Below, one piece after another: positions 35,853 to 47,368 of a stretch of 64,000 nt of DNA. Location of the stretch: positions 184,101 to 248,100 of the forward strand of contig NMRB01000451.1 in assembly GCA_002633025.1 (NCBI GenBank), written 5' to 3'. A model generated the notes under the pieces. It was not told the DNA's origin, did not search any database, and saw only the letters and a list, made by a program, of their open reading frames with translations. This DNA comes from Notospermus geniculatus (lineage: Eukaryota; Nemertea; Pilidiophora; Heteronemertea; Lineidae). Position 1 is the first letter of the stretch. Every line of letters begins with the position of its first letter. A program made the translations under genes and the position numbers.

Positions 35853-36365
35853 CCTTTTCTGTTTGTACTTGATGGCTAATTTCAATCGACTCAGGTGCAT
35901 ACGTTCGCCATGTTCTTGGACTGGTCCATCAGTATCATGATTTAGGACAATCTGCAATTCTTTCGAGCCTCTTGTTTGTTCTAATAACGCCGTTGCAAAG
36001 TCCTGACACTGGACGGCCAACTTTTCATACTCCTCCTTGAATTCATTCTCGAGACGACTGAGGCGTTTTAGTTCCCAGCAGAGTTCAAATGCTGTCAGGA
36101 TCGGATCTTTGCTGGACAGGGCGATCAGAGATGCGGACGCTAAAGCACGGTATGCGTTAATCCGCGACCGAGAGTGGCACAAACTGTCATCGTTACTACT
36201 AGCAACACAATCTTTGCAGTTGCAGCGTACGTCATGTGGTTTGGGGATTTTGTCTCCCCGATCCAGGAGGATCTTAATGATTTCATAGTTATCCTTGTGA
36301 GCAGCGAGGATGATCGGTGTAATGTCTGGTGTGAATGAGCTGGATGGAACACCGCCGAGATATCC
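35853..36365 (-). CDS. TRPC: TRPC exon 1 of those visible: last ankyrin repeat, zinc site, TRP_2 linker domain
   Basis: The exon has 171 codons, acceptor ttcag and donor AGG|gtaagt. It opens with the last TRPC ankyrin repeat ([19 protein letters not shown] near residues 12-30). [11 protein letters not shown] follows: His44, Cys48, Cys50 and Cys53 have the spacing of the cytosolic zinc site known in TRPC4/5 structures. Next comes the TRP_2 / linker-helix domain ([13 protein letters not shown], then [16 protein letters not shown]), ending in [12 protein letters not shown] just before the pre-S1 region. This part packs under the membrane domain and helps assemble the tetramer. The exon starts inside the ankyrin domain, so at least one upstream exon with the initiator Met and earlier repeats must exist. 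None could be recognised between 36366 and 64000, so a very long first intron or a position outside the window is likely. Identity as TRPC is certain by motif; the exact subfamily is less so. Confidence 0.96.
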
Positions 36366-39300
36366 CTGAAAAAGTTAAGAAAACTCCATTGATATGGTAT
36401 CATATGGTAGACTTGAGATTAATGACAGGAAATCTGATACAGAGACCCATATCATTCCTTAGAATGATAAAAAAACAACAGCGAAAAACCATTAAAAGAC
36501 ATATGAATGTTGAACCAAGCTACAACTTAAGTTAATCTCCTGTCATATCCAGGGTAGAGATAAGCAGTGACTAAAATAGCAAAACTTCCTTTGGAGATGG
36601 CTGTTCCTATTCATATCTGCTTCATATTAAAATGATCTTGAAAGATACGTAATGACCAGCTGGACAGATCCAAGTAAATACAAAACGCCGCAGTACCCAC
36701 TAAATGGTTGCCAAAATCTTTTCGAATGTTTCACTAACTTCTGAATAATATCGAGCAAGGAACAAGACTATCCTTAGAGCAACTTTTCTTCACTGAAAAA
36801 CATTCCATCACTAAGTACCTTTAAGTTGTGCCGTAAGCTTCTACACAAGGGATTTTGTTGTAAACTACACAAAGCTGATTAAATACGTGAAATTCAAAGT
36901 AAGTGCTTCAGTAAAATCTGAATAACGTTTTTACTTTGATCTGGTTTGAAAAGAGTCGGGAAGAGAATGATGAGATGCGCTACAAGTGGATTTGAAATCT
37001 AACAGAATCAAAATCTTCCCAGGGTACTTCCATCGGAAATGTTCCAAAGTTTCAATTGCATCTTTTGGGAAAACATTCAGGAATATCAGCCTAGAGCTTC
37101 AATTATTTATTCCATGCATGTGTCACTTGATGATTAGAATTAAATATCATGGTTCCATAAATTTGATTTGTCTACTGATCTGGGTGTCTCTGGATGAAAG
37201 GTTAACAGTACCTCTCATAAAAAACTTGTGATTTTGTGACAAAGGTTTTGTTTTTTGCTTTCATTTCTCTCCAAATGAGATAACAACAACAAATCCTTCT
37301 GCCTGACTGTTCTTGTTGGTCCCCAATCAAGACTCTTACGGGGGAAACCAAATCGATTCACTCTTGATGCGGAATAACACCATCACCTTTGAGGAGGAGC
37401 ATCTAGCACATCAAAGGCTAGACAGGCCATTGACAGTGCCATCAAAAATACGTCAGGAGAAAGAATGATGATAACATTGACTGGATATATGTAATGGGTG
37501 TTGAGTGGGAACAAGAATTGGAATAGCTGTTCCCAGAAATAGGATTGGTAGTTGATTGTCATTAATGTTTATCTTGGGGATGCCTTTGGGAACATTGTAT
37601 TACTACATGTATGCATGTTGAAGAATTAGTACTTATATGACCCTAGGTCTTGTTTCAAAGGCAAAGGAAAGTAAGACAACCACTTGTGGCCTATCTCAAA
37701 GTAATGACAATGGTCATCATCGATAAACAAACTCAGGTCACAAATCTTTAGGACTCTAGCTCCCCACAGCAAAGCTACAAATAATTGTTGCTTGGGCAAA
37801 TTTACCAATGGCGAAGAATGAGGAGGTCGCCTTTTCTCCACGGAAAGATGTCGCTGCGACCGTATCAGGCCTTTTCATTGTCTTGAGGACGTAATCTCCG
37901 TGGCAATGTGAGGTGCGAGCATGAAGCCACAACGTCACGGCAGTGTGACGTTGATGTTCCGTACGACGTCACAGTGGAAAAGTGGATACGGTCGCAGCGC
38001 CATCAAATGGTAGAAAAAATTAGGCGACCTCCTCATTGGAGACAGATTACCACGATCACTCAAGAGCTGCAAAGGAAAGTTAAGACTCAACATCATCAAC
38101 AGTCTGGTGATCGACAACAAAGAGCCCTGCATCCTCTAATTCTTCTAAATGAAGACTGAAGACCTCTTATCTTTGAACTGAGGATGGATATAACAAGGAT
38201 TTCATATCAGGCTGAAAATCAGAAGCTTGTAGAAACAGCATCTTGAAAAATGAATTTGGGACGTCTGAAGAGAAATCTACAAGACTCTAACTAGCATTAC
38301 AGACTATATGATTACATGCCACCAGACATTTCAGACATTAGAAGTACATTTTATATGATAGTCATAGTTTGGGGAAAGCATAGAGGGACACCGACAAAAT
38401 TAAATGGGACATTTAGAGTAACAAGCTGTTAGTACTGAGGGATATACACGTATGTGATGTTTGACTGAAATATAACACACACAATTAACATTTCAAACAA
38501 AAATATTCTTTCATTACAACACTATTTTCTCTCCAAATCTTCAGGCGAGAAGTCTTGACTTTAGAGAAGACTTGCAAATTGGTAGCCTTCAAACATATGC
38601 ACTGTACAGGACCAGAGGCAGGACTTCAGGAAAGAGGGCTAAGCAACATATTTACTAAGAACTTAAAAATGTCTTAATTCCGAATCTTCAAAACCAGTTC
38701 CTCTGCTCTTCACCCAGCAACTGATTGAAGAGGCATCTTTTGAGGATCTCTACATCCGGCAATCCAGGACAGCCTAGGTTAATATGTACCTTTAATCCTA
38801 ATCGTGTACTAAGCTATCATTTCCCCGCTCACTTTCCTTGCTCACCGCAATATCCTGGCCACTGCTGCCAACCTTTATTGCTGCCAGAGGATTGCTACCT
38901 GATCTGTCATACATACAATGCCCTCGAGGCTTCCCCACAGCAGAGGTGATCGGTTGCTGGCTAGAAACCCAATAACGTGTTAGTTCAAGGAGTGACCACT
39001 GATGACCACAACCTGCGTGAATGATATCATTTTCTTTAGGTCCAATAAAAAAATCTCCAGAAGGACGTTGGTGAACAGTTCTCCCCTGTACAGAGGAAAT
39101 TTATGTTCAGCATTCCTGGGGCACTTCACCTCTTAAAATCAGACATTTGGCTTGCCACTACCACAGCCAGCCACACCCAAAGGGGAATGGGTTGCACAAA
39201 ATCCTCATTGAGAAGATTTACTGTATCCTGCCTGTTGATCTTCGAGGACATCGCCCAAGATGACTCCTTTTCATACCTGGATATAGATTAATCTCAGTGC

Positions 39301-42300
39301 CTCCGTGTCATGATGTGATAATTACGGCTGATCTATTGTGACAATTGTGAATAAACAATCACGACATAATGTCACTGTTTTACCGAGAAATTACGTGATC
39401 TAGTCGTACAATAGTGAAGATGAATCAGTTATCAGGTTGGTATGTATCAGTCTTGATCAAAACTATTATGACGTTCGTTAGATAGGAGACTCATCTAATA
39501 GCAACGCAGGTATTTCCATTATCTGACAATAAGGATGTAGTAGGTTGATTTTTCATTTTGATCAAGGCTGTACATGCAAATCTCGACTCAACAAATATAC
39601 CGGTACCTCAGGTGTCATCATTAAATAGTAATCGCAATAACAAAACAGTTGTTTGAGCAGTGAGAGTGACTTCTCAGATTCATATCACAAATGCATATCT
39701 TGTGTAGTCCCCACACTTTCAATGGTGAATAACATCCAGTTGCAGGCATCATCAGCTAGGTGAAATTGGATGCTAGGGGATTTGCCTAGTGTTGCTAACA
39801 GATTGGTATAACCCAATGGTTGCTGTCATTATCATTAGGGCTGCGAAAGTAACCGAGCCAAAACATCAGTGGGGAAACCGCCACGGTAATAGTAATCAGT
39901 TACCATTTCGACTTATTTGCTTGTGATATACCGGTACTCTGCAACTTTTGAGCAGATTTTCTCTTGGATAATCACGTTTTAGTCTTTCTTTGCAACTAGC
40001 TAATGATGCTGTTTCGACTTGCGTCAACATTATGTGAAAAACCTCAACCGGTATCTACTTCAAGTCAACCCCCCAAACTGCCACAACCACTTATGACTAG
40101 GGGATGGACTTGACCTACAACTACCTACGATACAGAAAATATTGTTACAGGATGTGATGGTCCATCTAACTACTGATGGTTCTCAATACCAAATACCCAA
40201 GTCAGGCTGCAGAGGGGAACATACTGGAGGTTCCTTTCCCAATGACTTCTGTGATGGGTTTTGAGTACTTTTCAAATTTCTTGACGTATTTTCACTATCT
40301 TATGACAAAAGTGGCCTTGTCACTGAAAGGCTAACTATCCAAAACATATTTAATTTTTAACTCCTTAATACTCCCGGAACAGTCATTGGAAAAGGAACTC
40401 TCACAGCCCTAAAACAATGAAGGATGTCTAACTGCCCTTACCACTAGACACCTTTCTGTAGACAAAGCGAGCATTTTTTTGAGGGGAGAAGACCACTCTC
40501 TGTCACAATGCACATGCTTGGGTGTTGTGAAGCGTTTCAGGCTATCCATGTCTTTGATCATTCAAGTTCATAAGCATTACACCAGCCTATTAGCTATTAC
40601 TTGATATCTGCCTGTAAGCAAATCCCATTCCATAAATATGGGCTTTGAGACATGCTAAATTTATTCATTATATGATTTCAAATAACTCTCAGATCAGATC
40701 GAATCAGTTGGAAATTCAGTGTGTGAAGTTTGAAATCGAAAAATCAATGAAACTACTATATGATGCATTCAGTCATCATACCACTATGATGAAATAGACT
40801 TAGTTGTTCAATCAGAATGCAGCAGGCTGTAGGGTTTCAAGTATTTTTTAATCTTGCACCTGAGATGCAATTTTCATGCATTTCATAAAACCAAATGAAT
40901 CAATCTCTCCAAAAGATTCAGCAAAAACCATCCCTTTTCATACCTGAAATCAAACAAAATACGCTCTGCACATGTTTATGCGACATTACTTTCTCCAACA
41001 AATTGCTTCACTTACAGTGACTAGACATGTTAGTACATGTATGACGGACAATGTTTGACATACAAGACATAATGTACTAAGTCAACTACCGCAATCACCC
41101 ATGCTTAACTGAACAGGACAAAACACATTTGCAACAAAGTCTGTCTGGTACTTGATATATGAGAGTATCAAACTCTCGCGAGGATTAGATTCCAACAATT
41201 TGCATTTGTCCTCTTGGGCGTCATTTTTCTGCAGTTTTTCTTTCACACAAGAATGGAATCTGTATTCATTTGAGACTCAGCCATACAGTGGATTACTTAC
41301 ATTATGAATGAAGTAATGGATATGAAAACAACATATCCAAGTATCATTTGGGTGAAAATATTTGGTTTCAAACTCCAGACATAATAGTCTCGTATTGGCT
41401 AATATCGTAGGGTGTTGTATGAAACAATCCCCCAATCTTACACTTCAAGCACTTTCCAATTTTTACCACACCTTCTTGAGTGGGTACAAAAAATGTGTCT
41501 TCAGCAAAAGAAAACAAAGCACTATCAAAGGTCTTCAGTAACCTTTCACGATACAGATGTGTTGCAAATGAGTGATGTCTAAATGTCATTCATTGAAAAT
41601 ATAGAAATGTCACCTCTTCACTGGTGCTTTGACCCTGAAAGATTACAAAAAAATTGAGATTAGGATACCTTTCCTGAATGCACCATTACTGTGAAAGAAG
41701 GTTATGTCAGTGTGAAGATTATCTCATAATCAAGTGTCTTCTTGAGTACAGTATAAAGAACAGATATGAACATATCAAAATATCATGAGGATCAGCAGTA
41801 TTTTGCTGCACTCCAATGCAACAAGAAATGTATATGATTCAAAACACCCAAATATCTCTCACTTGACAAATGCTTACAAAGAGACCAATCTTAGATAAGG
41901 CCATTGAAGACAAGACACTCACTCCCAGGGGTGACATTAAAAGAGTGATCCTAGTGAGTTAGACATCATATCAATATCAGAACCAATATCATTTCTGTAA
42001 AAGATATGCTAATCCGCAAACTGTGACGAAAGTATGAAAGATTTTTGGTCCGATGCGGACCTTACGTGGTCAATGATCTGACAGGAAGACGAGAGTGGGG
42101 CCAAGTCATTCTGGACACTGATAGACATTGACATTATGGATGGTGGACCCTAATCAGCTAGATAAGAGGTGGCCACCTGCTAAGACAAGCTGCACTTGGC
42201 ATGTAGGATCAATACAAACTCAATTTCTGACCTCAGACTGGCTAATCTTCTTAGCAATATCAGCCAAATCTTCAGACCTAAGAGATACCCATTGTCATGA

Positions 42301-43465
42301 ACATGTGACAGATCCATGCCTCAAGGTAACATGGGAAGCGTTGTTTAGGTCAATAGTCAAGAGACAGCTAATACTGCCTCTCTGACAGCCCAGTAGTCTG
42401 AAGCTTGTCTCATGCATCTATATCACAACCAAGTAGTCCAAGACTGACCCCTTTTTGCCACAACCACACCCTCACTGGTACCCATCCCAGTAAGTCTAAA
42501 AAGTGTTCCCCTTGTGAGAGTTGGCTTTCCTCACAACATATGCTGAGACCAAAGACACAACCAACTGCTCATACTTTCTATGGTTGAGTTGACCATAGAG
42601 ATCCAACTCTCACCTGGAGCAACACCTTTAGACAGCCCTGCCACTCTGACACCCAGTGGTCTTGCCCTTTCTGCCTCTCTGACACCGTAGTTTTCTGACA
42701 CAGTCCAAAAGTGAGCCTCTTCGGGTGTTAAGATACAACCCATCAGAGCTGATGAGCATGAAATACCATCACACACTGATATGAGACCTCATGGGTCACA
42801 ATCATCCATGCCATTAGCACAATCCATAACAAGTCATCGCATATCATGACAATCTGCCACTAGTATTATTGGCTTGTTGTGATCAAATTTGGGTGGAGGG
42901 GCGCAGACACTGAGGATCAGAGACAGACTCATTACATGGTTGATAAGGAAGACCACCAAGGAGCAATGGTTGCAGGGCAAGACTTATTCACCTTGATGGG
43001 GAGGGGGCATGAGGGCAGAGCAATTGGAAGACAGCTCAAACAGGGATCTAGGGCCCACTTCGGAAATATTTCATAAATCAGTTTGGCATTGTTCTGAAAT
43101 GGTTGCCAGCAACTGATGGTTCAGTATTGCCACACCCTCTCCATTTTGGTTTGTAACAATTGTGCTTAAAGGCATACAATGTGTCATTGGTCTTACCCCC
43201 CCCCCCCCACTGTTTGTCTATTTCTGCTCCTCAATATACTCATCAGGCACATGACAAGGATATTTTATTGCAGTCAGACTATGTATTGGATTTACAATAT
43301 TTATAGAGAAACACGATTATAATGCCCACTTCAGTGCCCATGGGAAAATAAACAAACAAATGTACTTTCAACCTGATATATGGGAGTAAACTACAGGCAG
43401 CAAAATAGTGCTGCTAATGGTACACTCCTATGATGATAGCATGAATTGTTTGAAAATGATACAAA
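36366..43465. other. Non-coding upstream region, probably first intron(s) of TRPC
   Basis: No exon could be supported. Small frames (for example minus 41368-41589) have no family resemblance and no usable splice context that I could see. The missing ankyrin exons could still hide here, since exons without an ATG are not seen by ORF scans. One inverted-repeat element (37817-38037) and a run of 13 C (43196-43208) are present. Confidence 0.45.
37817..38037. mobile_element. Inverted-repeat MITE-like element, 221 bp
   Basis: Ends AATGAGGAGGTCGCCT and AGGCGACCTCCTCATT are perfect complements. A second inner pair, GCTGCGACCGTATC (37853-37866) and GATACGGTCGCAGC (37985-37998), is also perfect. The centre is CpG-rich. 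The target duplication is not resolved. Confidence 0.75.
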
Positions 43466-44640
43466 TCAAAAAGTAAAAGGTCTTTCTCTGATGTGTAGAA
43501 TGCATTTAGCCTACCCAACAATTTTGTTTGAAGTTTAATTTCTCAGGTAAGCTGACAAGAGCACACAGGACACAGTGTCTCCAATGCAATGGGCAAGGCA
43601 GTAGCACAGGTTCTTGGTAGATTTTTTGCTGTAGAATGATGTCTTTCAAACAAAATCCCAAAGGCAATGTCAAACAGAGTGGGAAATAAACATTCTATCA
43701 CTTGCCAATTAACTTAATCGAAAATCAATTACAAAATTACTTCATTAGAAAACAAATCACAGAGTAAGTCATTATCTAAATTAAAGCACAGACTCCTAAA
43801 TTATGACTTGTCAGAAATTCTAAGGCAGTCAATCATCTTCCTCTCATCCTTTATACTTCCCCTGAGAGGAGAATACTGACACCGAAAAATATTCATTCAT
43901 TCCAACAGTGGTCACTCCTGTACTGACCTCAGTTCTGCAATCAGTATACTTCTCAAATGAGGGCAGGTCTTGTCAGTTCAAAGGTGTCCTTACTAGAACT
44001 AGATTAGTTTTGCTGTTCAGAAGCAATTCAGCAATGGTGGCATTGACTTGCANTCAAAAAGTAAAAGGTCTTTCTCTGACTGTAGAATGCATTTAGCCTA
44101 CCCAATAATTTTGTTCGAAGTTTAATTTCTCAGGTAAGCTGACAAGAGCACACAGGACACAGTGTCTCCAATGCAATGGGCAAAGCAGTAGCACAGGTTC
44201 TTGGTGGATTTTTTGCTGTAGAATGATGTCTTTCAAACAAAATCCCAAAGGCAATGTCAAACAGAGTGGGAAATAAACATTCTATCACTTGCCAATTAAC
44301 TTAATCGAAAATCAATTACAAAATTACTTCATTAGAAAACAAATCACAGAGTAAGTCATTATCTAAATTAAAGCACAGACTCCTAAATTATGACTTGTCA
44401 GAAATTCTAAGGCAGTCAATCATCTTCCTCTCATCCTTTATACTTCCCCTGAGAGGAGAATACTGACACCGAAAAATATTCATTCATTCCAACAGTGGTC
44501 ACTCCTGTACTGACCTCAGTTCTGCAATCAGTATACTTCTCAAATGAGGGCAGGTCTTGTCAGTTCAAAGGTGTCCTTACTAGAACTAGATTAGTTTTGC
44601 TGTTCAGAAGCAATTCAGCAATGGTGGCATTGACTTGCAG
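43466..44640. repeat. 587-bp block present twice across a single-N join
   Basis: 43466-44052 and 44054-44640 are nearly identical (TCAAAAAGTAAAAGGTCTTT start; AATGGTGGCATTGACTTGCA end) with N at 44053 between them. The first copy ends and the second begins exactly at the N. This is the pattern of two overlapping contigs placed end to end without merging. Confidence 0.9.
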
Positions 44641-47368
44641 TTGGCATCATTGTTTCTTTGTCAGTCTGACACTTTGCTACACTAGCAGGCTATAATGCTC
44701 GCTTTATCTTGAGTTGGTCACACCATCATGGTTCTAACAGGAGGCTAGTTGCCGAGTCGAGAGACTAACCGCTTGATTTGGTGTATTGTTGGTGGTGAAC
44801 TCAAGGGTCGCTCAAGTCTGTCTGGAATTCCACTGATATCAGCCTTTCAGGTCTAAAGATTGATGTTGGAGGACTGAAGTCTTGACCAGCTTCGATACTC
44901 AACAACAGGTGACTGCTGGGAGAACTTTGCCTTTGCTTGCAAGCCAGTTTCTGGTCCACATCAATGGCTGTGTGCAGAGGACGACTCTTCTCTATGAAGA
45001 ACAGCAACATTCAGTCTCCGACTGGTCATCTTGACCTTGGTTTTGGAGACACCTCTCAACTGAGGACAGCACTGGACATTTGCAAAGGTGTCCTCAATAG
45101 AAAGGTTTCACATGTGTATCCAATAAAGACAGCTAGTCCCTGCTCTTGACTGTTCAGCATCCAGCAACAAGAGCCCGTATCTGAAGGGAATCATGAACTA
45201 GTTGGCAACCTTCAGGATTGAGAAAGCTTCTTATACATGCTGATCATGAATTTCAATGTGCCACTATAGATTGATGCCAGTGATTCCACATGGGAATCTA
45301 AACCTAATTTCATCATCAGCAACACGTTTATTTGACACGTCAATCTAAAAACACAAGGTAGGAAGACAATTTGTTTTGAAATCACGACACGTGCACGTTA
45401 GGTAGTCTTCTTTCCCTATTCGTAATTCATGATCAAACACAATCCTGCCAAAACTAGCTGAGGTGCCCACTGAAGGATGGCTTTGACCTGATAACTTTGT
45501 CTTGAGTCTATGGGGAACTTTAACATCGATTGAGTGGTATTGACTAAAGACAGTACATGAATTATCGTTGTTACACCAGCCATGGGCCCAGAGGGACTGA
45601 GAACTCTCACCATGTTGAGAATTCCGGAACAGCAACAACAGGCATGTATCTACGATACAGGCAAAAAAAGAGTCCACCATCTTGCTGCCTCATAACCACA
45701 CCCACATTTCGTGGCAGAATAGATATACTACAGAAACCATATTTATGATGATAGTAGAGACGCTCGGGTAAAGAAAAGAATGGTAATACATCTTAACAAA
45801 AGGCAATGAAGAACCAAAATCTTTTTCTTCTTTATTGGAATAGAGATAGTTAATCATGAAGAGCCTGTATTTCATGCCAACTGAAGGACACTAAAGAGCC
45901 AATCTCCAAACCAATATGAAGAAAGTGGCATACACTGCTGCTTGGGTTCGATATATTCCACTTATGCAGCTCTCCTCACTATTCCTATACTTTCTCTAGT
46001 AAATGGATCATTAAGCTTCTGTACGTAGTATTGCCCTGAAGCTGTATAAATAATCTACTCCAACTACCAAATCTCTTATGAGATGGTAAGTGGCTTACGG
46101 CTTGGGAAACGTTGAGTGTTCGGGAATGGTATTAACATGACTTTGATAGAAAATGCATATTTATTTTTTTAATCCATTGCTGAATGCCAGAACTGTTTTC
46201 TCATTACAGGAGTGAAAAGTGGCTGAAAAGGAAAGTTCGTCCAACTGCTGAAGGTTAATGTCAGATGACTTAATTACCAGCAGGAGGAAACTGGAATCTT
46301 GAAGAACCTGCATCAAACACAATTACTGCACTCTGTTGTACAAGATGAATGGATACAACCGGAAACCAAACCAATAACCACAGAAGACATATTTTGCCAC
46401 TAAACAACTTACAAATGAGAAATCCCAGCAGAAGAGGATGCAAAGTGTGAACATGCAGCAACAACTGGAAACCAAAAGTACATCATATATTTTGGGGCAG
46501 CACTCACAGGACACTATAATGGTGCCTTTCTGAAATGCATCATGATAGCTTGGCTATTTCTCGGCCCATCTTGGTAATAGAGGAGGAGCGAACAAGGTTG
46601 ATGGCATTTCAAACCGTTCCATTTGATGATGAAGCTTGTGAGGATATTAGAGGACTCCAATTACTGAACTCACTCAGAGCACTTCAATTTATTACTCTGG
46701 CTACTAGACTGCTGATTCTGCCATGAACTAAACCTACAAGTCATTCAAGGTTGACTCAAGTTTGTTTTTCTGGTGGTAGATCCTTGATGTACATTAGACC
46801 TTAGCAGCAATGAACAGTTAAGACTCCAAATACTCTGCAGGTTGTCTCTAAGGAACACATGTCTAAGCACCTAACAGTCGGCCTAAAGATGATGTTAAGA
46901 CACTGATCCATGCAGTAAGCATTGAGTCATAATTTCCAACATTTTATGTCTGAATGATAGAGCTTTGTCAATACACGGCATGATGCTGGAAATATGCAAA
47001 TAAGATCACGAGACAAATTCACAAAAAAATGCTGAGTTGACAGTAAAGAGCATATCGTTCTTTCTGATACTTCTATAGATTACATGAAGTTACCACTGAG
47101 AAGTTGACAGTCTACATTAATTCAATCACTGAAATTGATTCCTCCTTTTAAATGAACGTGAAAGTCGATTAATCAGATTTCAGGGAAATTACAGTAATCT
47201 ATCATCGTTCTCATGGCAACAGGGTGTGACTGTTGGAGCAAGCGACAAACTGGTCAATAAGTGGTTCAACTATGGCAACAATAGAAGGATGGTCCGACAC
47301 GTTGTCCGCGGCTTTCGCAACGCACAAAATCAAGCATTCTATGCATCCACGCCTTTTGCCAAGGTGGT
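44641..47368. other. Single-copy non-coding stretch
   Basis: No recognisable gene, RNA or repeat was seen; frames up to 111 codons have no family resemblance. Confidence 0.5.

Larger units (their letters stand above)
11942..36365 (-). other. TRPC: TRPC4/5-type cation channel gene (5' end missing), 12 exons seen
   Basis: This entry gives the gene span as assembled from exons. Order 5' to 3' on the minus strand: e1 35853-36365, e2 34089-34323, e3 33645-33806, e4a 32629-32768, e4b 31113-31252, e5 29580-29926, e6a 27135-27354, e6b 25280-25475, e7 20823-21017, e8 18478-18519, e9 17557-17743, e10 11942-12771. All introns are GT-AG and phases chain as 0,0,1,1,0,2,0,0,0,1. Using one e4 and one e6 gives 2871 nt (with 6a) or 2847 nt (with 6b) to the stop codon. 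The product is a plasma-membrane, tetrameric, non-selective Ca2+-permeable channel, usually opened downstream of phospholipase C. Subfamily markers (HCCC zinc site, CX4C pore-loop cysteines, S2-S3 Ca2+ ligands) fit TRPC4/5 better than TRPC3/6/7. The first ankyrin repeats and start codon are not seen. Confidence 0.95.

Noticed and set aside
11942-36365. Two tandem TRPC genes collapsed into one
   Set aside because: Exons 1, 2, 3, 5, 7, 8, 9 and 10 are single, in order and in phase; only exons 4 and 6 are doubled, with no N or block duplication near them.
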